Origin: JBKBKC01 sp046294265
GTDB taxonomy: Bacteria > Pseudomonadota > Alphaproteobacteria > Rhodobacterales > Rhodobacteraceae
NCBI GenBank assembly: GCA_046294265.1
Contig: JBKBKC010000001.1
Span: 443,325-507,324 of the forward strand
DNA length: 64,000 bases
Direction: 5' to 3'
The notes beneath the pieces were generated by a model. That model saw only the letters and a program-made list of their open reading frames with translations, did no database searches and was not told the origin of the DNA. Every line of letters starts with the position of its first letter. The stretch's first letter is position 1. A program made the position numbers and the translations under genes. Of this stretch, positions 31,765 to 39,700 are shown piece after piece.

Positions 31765-32757
31765 ATGCCCGGTTCTGCAAGGCTTGTGACGATCTACGGC
31801 GGTTCGGGCTTTGTCGGCCGCTACATCGCGCGGCGCATGGCGCAGGCGGGGTGGCGGGTGCGGGTGGCCGTGCGGCGGCCCAATGAGGCGCTGTTCGTGC
31901 GCCCCTACGGCACCCCCGGCCAGGTGGAGCCGGTATTCTGCAACATCCGTGACGATGCCTCGGTGCGCGTCGTCATGCGGGGGGCCGATGCGGTGGTCAA
32001 CTGTGTGGGCATCCTGAACGCGGTTGGCAAGCAGAGCTTTGAGGCCGTGCAGGCCGACGGGGCAGGTCGCATCGCGCGGATCGCGGCGGTCGAGGGTGTG
32101 GCACATCTGGTGCAGCTTTCGGCCATCGGCGCGGATGCGGGCAGCGACAGCGCCTATGCCCGCACCAAGGCGGCGGGCGAGGCGGCGGTGATCGCGGCCT
32201 TTCCGGGCGCGGTGATCCTGCGTCCTTCGGTGATTTTCGGGGCGGAGGATCAGTTCTTCAACCGTTTCGCGGGCATGGCGCGGCTGGGGCCGATCCTGCC
32301 CGTCGTGGGCGCCGAAACGCGGTTCCAGCCGGTCTATGTGGACGACGTGGCGCAGGCGGCGGTGCTGGGGGCCACCGGGGCAGCCGCACCGGGGATCTAT
32401 GAGCTGGGTGGGCCGGACGTGGCCAGCTTCCGCGACCTGATGCACCGGATGCTGGAGGTGATCATGCGGCGGCGGCTGGTGGTGAACATCCCGTTCTTTG
32501 CCGCGCGGATCATGGGTTTCGGGTTCGACGCACTGCAGACAGTATCGCTGGGCCTGTTCCAGAACGGCATGATCACCCGCGACCAGGTGCGCAACCTTGC
32601 GCGCGACAATGTGGTGGCCGAAGGTGCCAAGGGCTTTGCCGATCTGGGCATCCAGCCCGCGACGATGGAGGCCGTGCTGCCCGAATATCTGTGGCGCTAT
32701 CGCCCCTCGGGGCAATATGCCGCGATCAAGGCAAGTGCCAAGAACCTGAAGGCCTAG
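31765..32757 (+). CDS. NAD(P)-binding protein of the complex I NDUFA9 family
   Basis: A 330-residue atypical short-chain reductase/epimerase-like protein. The dinucleotide fold shows VTIYGGSGFVGRYIARRMA (about 8-26), then DAVVNCVGILN, and a substitute for the Tyr-Lys catalytic pair (YARTKAAGEAAV). ELGGPDVASFRDLMHRML and PFFAARIMGFG fit the NDUFA9-like group, which in alphaproteobacteria may help complex I assembly. GGGAGG precedes the ATG at 31765. uppP follows after four bases, so the two are probably one transcript. Confidence 0.9.
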   Translation: MPGSARLVTIYGGSGFVGRYIARRMAQAGWRVRVAVRRPNEALFVRPYGTPGQVEPVFCNIRDDASVRVVMRGADAVVNCVGILNAVGKQSFEAVQADGAGRIARIAAVEGVAHLVQLSAIGADAGSDSAYARTKAAGEAAVIAAFPGAVILRPSVIFGAEDQFFNRFAGMARLGPILPVVGAETRFQPVYVDDVAQAAVLGATGAAAPGIYELGGPDVASFRDLMHRMLEVIMRRRLVVNIPFFAARIMGFGFDALQTVSLGLFQNGMITRDQVRNLARDNVVAEGAKGFADLGIQPATMEAVLPEYLWRYRPSGQYAAIKASAKNLKA

Positions 32758-32761
32758 GGTC

Positions 32762-33568
32762 TTGGGCGATACACTCCTGTCGGCGCTGGTCCTTGGCATC
32801 ATCGAGGGGCTGACCGAGTTCATTCCTGTTTCGTCCACCGGGCATCTGTTGCTGGCGGGGTATTTTATCGGTTTCCAGAGCACCGGCCGGGTGTTCGAGG
32901 TGGTAATCCAGCTGGGGGCCGTGCTGGCGGTGATCTGGGTCTATGCCGCCCGGCTCTTGGCCGTGGGGCGCGGGGCCTTGGCGGGCGATCCGGGGGCAAA
33001 GTGGTTTCTGGTCACGGTGTTGCTGGCATTTCTGCCGGCCGTGTTCATCGGGGTTGCGGCGCATGGCTTCATCAAGGACGTGCTGTTCGAGACCCCCTCT
33101 CTGGTCGCGGTGATGCTGATCGTGGGCGGTGTGATCCTGTTGTTCGTGGACCGCATCGCAGCAGAACCCAAGCACGACAACGCGATGCGCCTGCCGCTGA
33201 AGGTCGCCGTGGCGATCGGGTTCATCCAGTGCCTTGCCATGGTGCCGGGGGTCAGCCGGTCGGGCGCGACGATCGTTGGGGGCCTTGCGCTGGGGTGTTC
33301 ACGCAAGGCAGCGGCGGAGTTTTCGTTTTTCCTGTCGATTCCGACGATGTTGGGGGCGTTTGCCTTTGATCTGTTCAAGAACCGTGCGGTTCTGGATCAG
33401 GGGGCCTGGGGAGAGATCGCCATCGGGTTCACCGCCGCCGCGATATCGGGGATTTTCGTTGTGCGGTGGCTGCTTGGCTACGTGCAGCGGCATGGCTTCG
33501 CGCTCTTTGCCTGGTGGCGAATCATCGTGGGATCGCTCGCACTGGTGGGGCTTTGGGCGGGCCTGTGA
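32762..33568 (+). CDS. uppP: Undecaprenyl-diphosphatase
   Basis: Dephosphorylates undecaprenyl diphosphate at the membrane to recycle the lipid carrier for peptidoglycan and glycan synthesis; also gives bacitracin resistance. The 268-residue, eight-helix protein has the catalytic GIIEGLTEFIPVSSTGHLL (Glu in EGLTEF) and PGVSRSGATI motifs, with normal length. A TTG start at 32762 is used: it gives the family N-terminus GDTLLSALVLG and follows an AAGG-containing site; no ATG lies nearby. Confidence 0.95.
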   Translation: MGDTLLSALVLGIIEGLTEFIPVSSTGHLLLAGYFIGFQSTGRVFEVVIQLGAVLAVIWVYAARLLAVGRGALAGDPGAKWFLVTVLLAFLPAVFIGVAAHGFIKDVLFETPSLVAVMLIVGGVILLFVDRIAAEPKHDNAMRLPLKVAVAIGFIQCLAMVPGVSRSGATIVGGLALGCSRKAAAEFSFFLSIPTMLGAFAFDLFKNRAVLDQGAWGEIAIGFTAAAISGIFVVRWLLGYVQRHGFALFAWWRIIVGSLALVGLWAGL

Positions 33569-33585
33569 CGATGATTGGAAACCAT

Positions 33586-33674
33586 GCTGACCTATTTTCC
33601 GATAATTTTGCATGAACGCAGTGTCTTTTTCCGATAATATCGGCTTTTAGGTCAGCAGAGCTGACTTTTATTTT
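33586..33674 (+). promoter_or_regulatory. AT-rich leader with alternative hairpins before gltD
   Basis: GTCAGC (33651-33656), loop AGA, GCTGAC (33660-33665) and then TTTTATTTT form a terminator. GCTGACCTA (33586-33594) is complementary to TAGGTCAGC (33648-33656) and would disrupt that terminator. Between them the string TTTTCCGATAAT occurs twice (33595-33606, 33627-33638), the second as part of CCGATAATATCGG. It may end the uppP transcript, attenuate gltD, or bind a regulator. Base content is far more AT-rich than the surroundings. Confidence 0.5.
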
Positions 33675-33727
33675 CAATGCCCCTGTCGTAAGCAGTCGTG
33701 CCGCGTTTTTGAGACAGGGAGGCGCCA

Positions 33728-35164
33728 ATGGCCACCACCAAGATGCTGCGGTTCGTCACCGTGAACCGCGAGATGCCGGAAAAGCGCCCCCCCAACCTGC
33801 GCGCGCAGGATTTCCACGAGATTTACCGCGAGTACGCCTCCGAAAAGGCCGCCGAGCAGGCCGGCCGCTGCAGCCAGTGTGGCGTGCCCTATTGCCAGAC
33901 GCATTGCCCCTTGCACAACAACATCCCCGACTGGCTGAAACTGACCGCCGAAGGGCGGTTGCAGGAGGCCTATGAACTGAGCCAGGCCACCAACGCCTTC
34001 CCCGAGATCTGCGGCCGTATCTGCCCGCAGGACCGGCTGTGCGAGGGCAACTGCGTGATCGAGCAGTCGGGGCATGGCACGGTCACCATCGGATCGGTCG
34101 AGAAATACCTGACCGATACCGCCTGGGAGCAGGGTTGGGTCAAGCCGATCCGGCCCGCGACCGAGCGGGCCGAAAGCGTGGGCATCATCGGCGCGGGGCC
34201 GGGGGGACTTGCCGCGGCGGATGTGCTGCGCCGTGCGGGTGTGCAGGTGACGGTCTATGACCGCTATGATCGCGCGGGCGGGCTGATGACCTATGGCATT
34301 CCCGGCTTCAAGCTTGAAAAACCCGTTGTCCTGCAACGGATTGAGCAGCTGGAGGACGGCGGCGTGCAGTTCGTTCTGAACTGCAACGTGGGCGTGGACC
34401 TGTCGTTTGACGCCATCCGGGGCAAGCATGACGCGGTGCTGATCGCCACCGGCGTCTACAAGGCGCGCGACCTTGCGGCGCCGGGATCGGGGGCGCGGGG
34501 GATAGTGCCCGCGCTGGAGTTCCTGACGGCCAGCAACCGCAAGAGTTTCGGCGATGACGTGCCTGCCTTTGACGACGGCACGCTGAATGCGGCGGGCAAG
34601 CGGGTGGTGGTGATCGGCGGCGGGGACACGGCGATGGACTGCGTGCGCACCGCCGTGCGCCAAGGTGCATTGTCGGTCAAGTGCCTGTATCGCCGCGACC
34701 GGGCGAACATGCCCGGAAGCCAGCGCGAGACGCAGAACGCCGAAGAGGAAGGCGTTGAATTCGTGTGGCTTTCGGCACCCAAGGGATTCGCGGGCGGCGA
34801 GAGCGTGACCGGCGTGATGGTGCAGCGGATGCGGCTGGGCGCCCCGGATGCCACGGGCCGTCAGGCGCCCGAGATCATCGAGGGCGCCGATTACATCGAA
34901 CCCGCCGATCTGGTGATCCAGGCGCTGGGGTTCGAGCCCGAGGACCTGCCCGCGCTCTGGGGCCAGCCCGCGCTGAAGGTCACGCGCTGGGGCACGGTGA
35001 AGGCCGAGTTCGGCACCCATGCGACGGCCATGCCCGGCGTCTGGGCTGTGGGCGACATCGTGCGGGGCGCGAGCCTTGTGGTCTGGGCGATCCGGGATGG
35101 GCGCGAGGCGGCCGAGAACATCCTGGGCTGGATGGCGCAAGGTGCTGCCGTCGCAGCCGAGTAG
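33728..35164 (+). CDS. gltD: Glutamate synthase (NADPH) small subunit
   Basis: Beta subunit of GOGAT: passes electrons from NADPH through FAD and 4Fe-4S clusters to the large subunit for glutamate synthesis. The 478 residues show the N-terminal cluster cysteines CSQCGVPYCQTHCP and CGRICPQDRLCEGNC, FAD site VGIIGAGPGGLAAADVLRRAG, NADPH site VVVIGGGDTAMDC and the C-terminal GVWAVGDIVRGASLVVWAI. GGGAGG precedes the ATG. It precedes gltB by 1.6 kb on the same strand, with three small genes between. Confidence 0.98.
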   Translation: MATTKMLRFVTVNREMPEKRPPNLRAQDFHEIYREYASEKAAEQAGRCSQCGVPYCQTHCPLHNNIPDWLKLTAEGRLQEAYELSQATNAFPEICGRICPQDRLCEGNCVIEQSGHGTVTIGSVEKYLTDTAWEQGWVKPIRPATERAESVGIIGAGPGGLAAADVLRRAGVQVTVYDRYDRAGGLMTYGIPGFKLEKPVVLQRIEQLEDGGVQFVLNCNVGVDLSFDAIRGKHDAVLIATGVYKARDLAAPGSGARGIVPALEFLTASNRKSFGDDVPAFDDGTLNAAGKRVVVIGGGDTAMDCVRTAVRQGALSVKCLYRRDRANMPGSQRETQNAEEEGVEFVWLSAPKGFAGGESVTGVMVQRMRLGAPDATGRQAPEIIEGADYIEPADLVIQALGFEPEDLPALWGQPALKVTRWGTVKAEFGTHATAMPGVWAVGDIVRGASLVVWAIRDGREAAENILGWMAQGAAVAAE

Positions 35165-35194
35165 CGAAAGGGGGGCGGAAATGCTGTCTGGTTT

Positions 35195-35247
35195 GCGTCT
35201 GGCGCGCGTCTGGCAAGCGTCTGGCATCTGTCCCGACACGTGTCGGG
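35195..35247 (+). repeat. Three 11-bp repeats and a 16-bp palindrome after gltD
   Basis: GCGTCTGGC occurs at 35195-35203, 35206-35214 and 35217-35225 (period 11). It is followed by the perfect palindrome CCCGACACGTGTCGGG at 35232-35247. The strong AAAGGGGGGCGGAA-ATG at 35181 just before reads through this block in frame with the next gene, so the block could be coding or a regulatory spacer. Confidence 0.6.
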
Positions 35248-35300
35248 CGGCGGGGGACCCTGCCCTGCACCACCGGCGCGGCGCCGCGGTGGTTTGGTCA

Positions 35301-35993
35301 ATGATCCTGATCTTTCTTGCGGCCCTGTCCTTGCCCCGGACCGCGGCCGCCGGGTCGTTCACCCCGCCTGAGGGATGCGCCACCTGGCTGACCGTCCAGG
35401 CCAAGCAGTGCCGGGTGTCCAACCATTACCGCTGCACCCGCGATGCGCCGGGCGACCAGTGGCGCGCGGATTTCGACCAGCAGGGGATTTTCTTCGTCAG
35501 CCGGATCGACGCCGAGGCGCAGTGGGTGGAAAGCTATGAGCTGTTTCCCACGGTGCGCCAGACGCTCGACCCCTCGCCCGAGGACCCGGCCAGCTTTAGC
35601 CACCTGCTGGCGGGGCTGGACACATTCGCCTTCAGCCTGACCAAGGACGATGGGCGGCAAAGCCGGGTGCGCGGCTTCGACCGGCTGACCGGGCGGCAGG
35701 TGACCATCGACAACGTGCCCTTGCTGGAGACGGAATACGAATTCTCCGAAACGGATGCCGAGGGCAACCTGCTGCGCCAGTCGCGCGGCAACGAATACAT
35801 CCATCCCGAATGGCGCACCTTTTTTGCCGGGCCGGGAGAATACGACAGTGGCGCAGGCTATCGGCCCACCGACGGGAGCCCCCTGCGGTTCATCTTTCCC
35901 GGGCAGCCGGGCTTTGAGTCTACCCAGCCGATCTTTGAATGCGATGCGGTGCTGAGCGGTGATCCTCGGGGGGTGACCAATGTCAGCAATTGA
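35301..35993 (+). CDS. Exported hypothetical protein between gltD and gltB
   Basis: A 230-residue protein with a signal peptide (MILIFLAALSLPRTAAAG) and a mature domain rich in acids and aromatics, with three cysteines (EGCATWL, KQCRVSNHYRCTRDA). The family is not recognised; homologues with this look occur as periplasmic hypotheticals. The start at 35301 gives a perfect signal peptide but a poor ribosome-binding site. The in-frame ATG at 35181 has a strong site but would place 40 odd residues before the signal. The next gene starts inside its last codons. Confidence 0.7.
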   Translation: MILIFLAALSLPRTAAAGSFTPPEGCATWLTVQAKQCRVSNHYRCTRDAPGDQWRADFDQQGIFFVSRIDAEAQWVESYELFPTVRQTLDPSPEDPASFSHLLAGLDTFAFSLTKDDGRQSRVRGFDRLTGRQVTIDNVPLLETEYEFSETDAEGNLLRQSRGNEYIHPEWRTFFAGPGEYDSGAGYRPTDGSPLRFIFPGQPGFESTQPIFECDAVLSGDPRGVTNVSN

Positions 35994-36366
35994 GATGATG
36001 CGCGAGGGCGGGTTTTACGTCATCGGGTCGCGCGCGGGGCTGAAGCCGGTGCGCCTGTGGGTGGGCCGGATCGACGGCACGTCGGAACTGGTGCCGCTGG
36101 TCCGCGAACCGGTGGTGCACTGCGCCCTGATGTCGATGACCGAAGGCATGCCCTGGCTCGGCCATGCGCCGTTCTACATGAGCGTGCTTTTGGCCGAACC
36201 GTTGCAGCGCGTGGTCCCCTTCGACCTGCCGGACGCGGGCTTTGACGCCGAATACGCAAGCTGGCGTCAGGAATGGGACGCAGGCGTGGCCTCGGTCTGG
36301 GAGATCGGTCCCGCCGAGGTTTACCGCGATGCCGTGCGGTTCCTGATGGGGATGCGCAAGCAATGA
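35980..36366 (+). CDS. Hypothetical protein
   Basis: A 128-residue soluble protein without recognised domain. It contains GGFYVIGSRAGLKPVRLWVGRIDG and GMPWLGHAPFYMSVL, and is Trp/Met rich. It starts 14 bases before the end of the exported protein gene with GGGGGGTGA as ribosome-binding site, and its stop overlaps the start of the GFA gene (ATGA at 36363-36366). The tight coupling places it in the gltD-gltB transcript; function unknown. Confidence 0.7.
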   Translation: MSAIEMMREGGFYVIGSRAGLKPVRLWVGRIDGTSELVPLVREPVVHCALMSMTEGMPWLGHAPFYMSVLLAEPLQRVVPFDLPDAGFDAEYASWRQEWDAGVASVWEIGPAEVYRDAVRFLMGMRKQ

Positions 36367-36782
36367 ACGGGCATTGCCTGTGCGGCGCGGTGACGGTGGC
36401 GGTGCGGCGGCATGGCGGGTTCACCGGCGTGTGCCATTGCCGTATGTGCCAGCGCTGGACCGGGGGCCTTTACATCTCGATCCCGGTGGCGGCGGGGGAT
36501 GTCGAGGTGACGGGGCCGGAGGTGCGCTACAAGTCATCGGATTTTGCCGAGCGGGCGTTCTGCGGCACCTGCGGGTCGCATGTATGGTTCCGCGATCTGG
36601 TCGAGGGTGCGGACTATGGGCTGATGCCGGGGCTGTTCGATGCGGCGCGGGAGATCCCCTTGCGAAGCGAGATTTATGTGGATCGGGCGCTGCCCGGTCT
36701 GGCGCTGGCGGGGGATCACCGCCGCGCGACACGGGCGGAATACGAGGCCAAAAACCTCCATCTGGAAGGATACCTGTCATGA
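36363..36782 (+). CDS. GFA family (CENP-V/GFA) zinc protein
   Basis: A 139-residue protein of the glutathione-dependent formaldehyde-activating type fold. The zinc ligands are visible: MNGHCLCGAVTVAV (two Cys), GVCHCRMCQRWTGG (three Cys), and RAFCGTCGSHVWF (two Cys). The family name overstates what is known; most members have no proven activity. Its stop overlaps the gltB start (ATGA at 36779-36782), so it is translated with the glutamate synthase large subunit. Confidence 0.92.
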   Translation: MNGHCLCGAVTVAVRRHGGFTGVCHCRMCQRWTGGLYISIPVAAGDVEVTGPEVRYKSSDFAERAFCGTCGSHVWFRDLVEGADYGLMPGLFDAAREIPLRSEIYVDRALPGLALAGDHRRATRAEYEAKNLHLEGYLS

Positions 36783-39700
36783 CGCATGAGACCTTTGACG
36801 ATGCCTGGGTGCGGGCCGAGGAGGACAAGCGCGCCTGGCTGGACGGGAATGGCCTTTACCGCGTCGAGGATGAGCACTCGTCCTGCGGTGTGGGCCTCGT
36901 GGTGGCGATTTCCGGCAAGCCCAGCCGCAAGGTGGTGGACAGCGGGATCGCTGCGCTGAAGGCCGTGTGGCACCGGGGGGCCGTGGATGCCGATGGCAAG
37001 ACCGGCGACGGCGCGGGCATCCATGTGCAGATCCCCGTGCGGTTCTTTTATGACGTGATCCGGCGCACGGGGCATGAGCCCGACATGGGCAAGCTGGTGG
37101 CGGTGGGGCAGGTGTTCCTGCCACGCACCGACTTTGGCGCGCAGGAGCGGTGCCGGACCATCGTGGAAACCGAAGTGCTGCGGATGGGGCACTACATCTA
37201 CGGCTGGCGGCATGTGCCGGTGGATGTGTCGGTGCTGGGCGACAAGGCCAATGCGACGCGGCCCGAGATCGAGCAGATCCTGATCCGCTGCGACAAGGAC
37301 ATCGACCAGGAGGGGTTCGAGCGCGAGCTTTACATCATCCGGCGGCGGATCGAGAAGGCGGCGCTGGCGGCGCAGATCCAGGGGCTGTATCTGTGCAGCC
37401 TGTCGTGCCGGTCGATCATCTACAAGGGGATGATGCTGGCCGAGCAGGTGGCGGTGTTCTACCCCGACCTGATGGATGAGCGGTTCGAGAGCGCGTTCGC
37501 GATCTACCACCAGCGCTATTCCACCAACACGTTTCCCCAGTGGTGGCTGGCCCAGCCGTTCCGCATGCTGGCCCATAACGGCGAGATCAACACGCTGAAG
37601 GGCAACGTGAACTGGATGCGCAGCCATGAGATCCGCATGGCGCACAACGCCTTCGGCGAGGCGGCGGAGGATATCAAGCCGATCGTGCCGGCGGGAACAT
37701 CCGACAGCGGCGCGCTGGATGCGGTGTTCGAGGTGCTGGTGCGGTCGGGGCGCTCGGCGCCCATGGCCAAGACCATGCTGGTGCCCGAGGCGTGGTCGAA
37801 ATCCACCATCGAGCTGCCGAAGCCGTGGCAGGACATGTATGCCTATTGCAACGCGGTGATGGAGCCGTGGGACGGGCCCGCGGCCCTTGCCATGACCGAC
37901 GGCCGCTGGGTTTGCGGGGGGCTGGACCGCAACGGGCTGCGGCCGATGCGCTATGTGATCACCGGTGACGGGTTGCTGATCGCGGGATCCGAGGCCGGGA
38001 TGGTGCCGGTGGATGAGACCACGGTGCGCGAGAAGGGTGCCTTGGGGCCGGGGCAGATGATCGCAGTGGACATGGAGAAGGGCAAGCTGTTCCATGACAC
38101 GGCGATCAAGGACAAGCTGGCCGCGGCTCAGCCCTATGGCGAATGGATCGACCGGGTGGTGGACCTGAACGCCCTGCTGCGCGATGTGCCGGAAAAGGCG
38201 TTGTTTGCCGGCGCCGACCTGCGGCGGCGCCAGATCGCCGCCGGATACACGGTCGAGGAGCTGGAGGCCGTCCTGGCCCCCATGGCCGAGGACGGCAAGG
38301 AGATGGTGGCAAGCATGGGCGACGACACGCCCGCCGCCGTGCTGTCCAAGCAATACCGCCCGCTGAGCCATTTCTTTCGCCAGAACTTCAGCCAGGTGAC
38401 CAATCCGCCCATCGACTCGCTTCGTGAAAGCCGGGTGATGAGCCTCAAGACCCGGTTCGGGAACCTCAAGAACGTGCTGGACGAAAACTCCAGCCAGACC
38501 GAAATTCTGGTGCTGGAAAGCCCGTTCATCGCCAACGCTGAGTTCGAGGTGATGATCGAGAAGTTCGGCGCGCAGGTGGCGTTCATCGACTGCACCTTCC
38601 CGGTGACGCCGAGCCTTGATGACCTGCGCCAGGGGCTGGAGCGCATCCGGGCCGAGGCGGAGGATGCCGTGCGGTCGGGGGCGAGCCATCTGGTGCTGAC
38701 CGATGAGCATCAGGGGCCGGAAAAGGTGCCGATGCCGATGATCCTGGCCACCAGCGCCGTGCATTCCTGGCTGACCCGCAAGGGGCTGCGCACCTTCTGT
38801 TCGGTCAACGTGCGGTCGGCCGAATGCATCGACCCACATTATTTTGCCGTGCTGATCGGGTGTGGCGCGACCACGGTGAATGCCTACCTTGCCCAGGATT
38901 CGATTGCTGACCGTATTGAACGCGGCCTGATCGAGGGCAGCCTGACGGATGCGATGCGCCGCTACCGCGATGCCATCGACGCCGGCTTGTTGAAGATCAT
39001 ATCGAAGATGGGGATCTCGGTGATCTCCAGCTATCGCGGTGGGCTGAATTTCGAGGCGGTGGGGCTTTCGCGTGCTCTGGTGGCCGAGTTCTTTCCGGGG
39101 ATGCACAGCCGGATTTCCGGGATCGGCCTGCACGGCATCGAGCAGAAACTGGAAGAGGTGCATGCCCGCGCCTGGCTGCACGGCGATGCCGTGCTGCCCA
39201 TCGGCGGGTTCTACAAGGCGCGGCGGACCGGCGAGAAACACGCCTGGGAGGCGCAGACGATGCACATGCTGCAATCGGCCTGCGACCGGGCGAGCTATGA
39301 TGTGTGGAAGCAGTATTCGGCGGCGATGCGGGCCAATCCGCCGATCCACCTGCGCGACCTGCTGGACATCAAGGGTCTGGGCAAGCCCGTGCCGATCGAG
39401 GAGGTGGAAAGCATCACCTCGATCCGCAAGCGGTTCGTGACACCGGGCATGAGCCTGGGCGCGCTGAGCCCCGAGGCGCACAAGACGCTGAACGTGGCGA
39501 TGAACCGGATCGGGGCGAAATCCGACAGCGGCGAGGGCGGCGAGGACCCGGCGCATTTCGTGCCGGAACCCAACGGCGACAACCCCTCGGCCAAGATCAA
39601 GCAGGTGGCGAGCGGTCGGTTCGGCGTGACGGCGGAATACCTGAACGCCTGCGAGGAGCTGGAGATCAAGGTGGCGCAGGGGGCCAAGCCCGGCGAGGGC

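Noticed and set aside
35195..35225. Short tandem repeats as a CRISPR-like array
   Set aside because: Period is only 11 bases with no spacers; no CRISPR array or cas gene was seen in the window.
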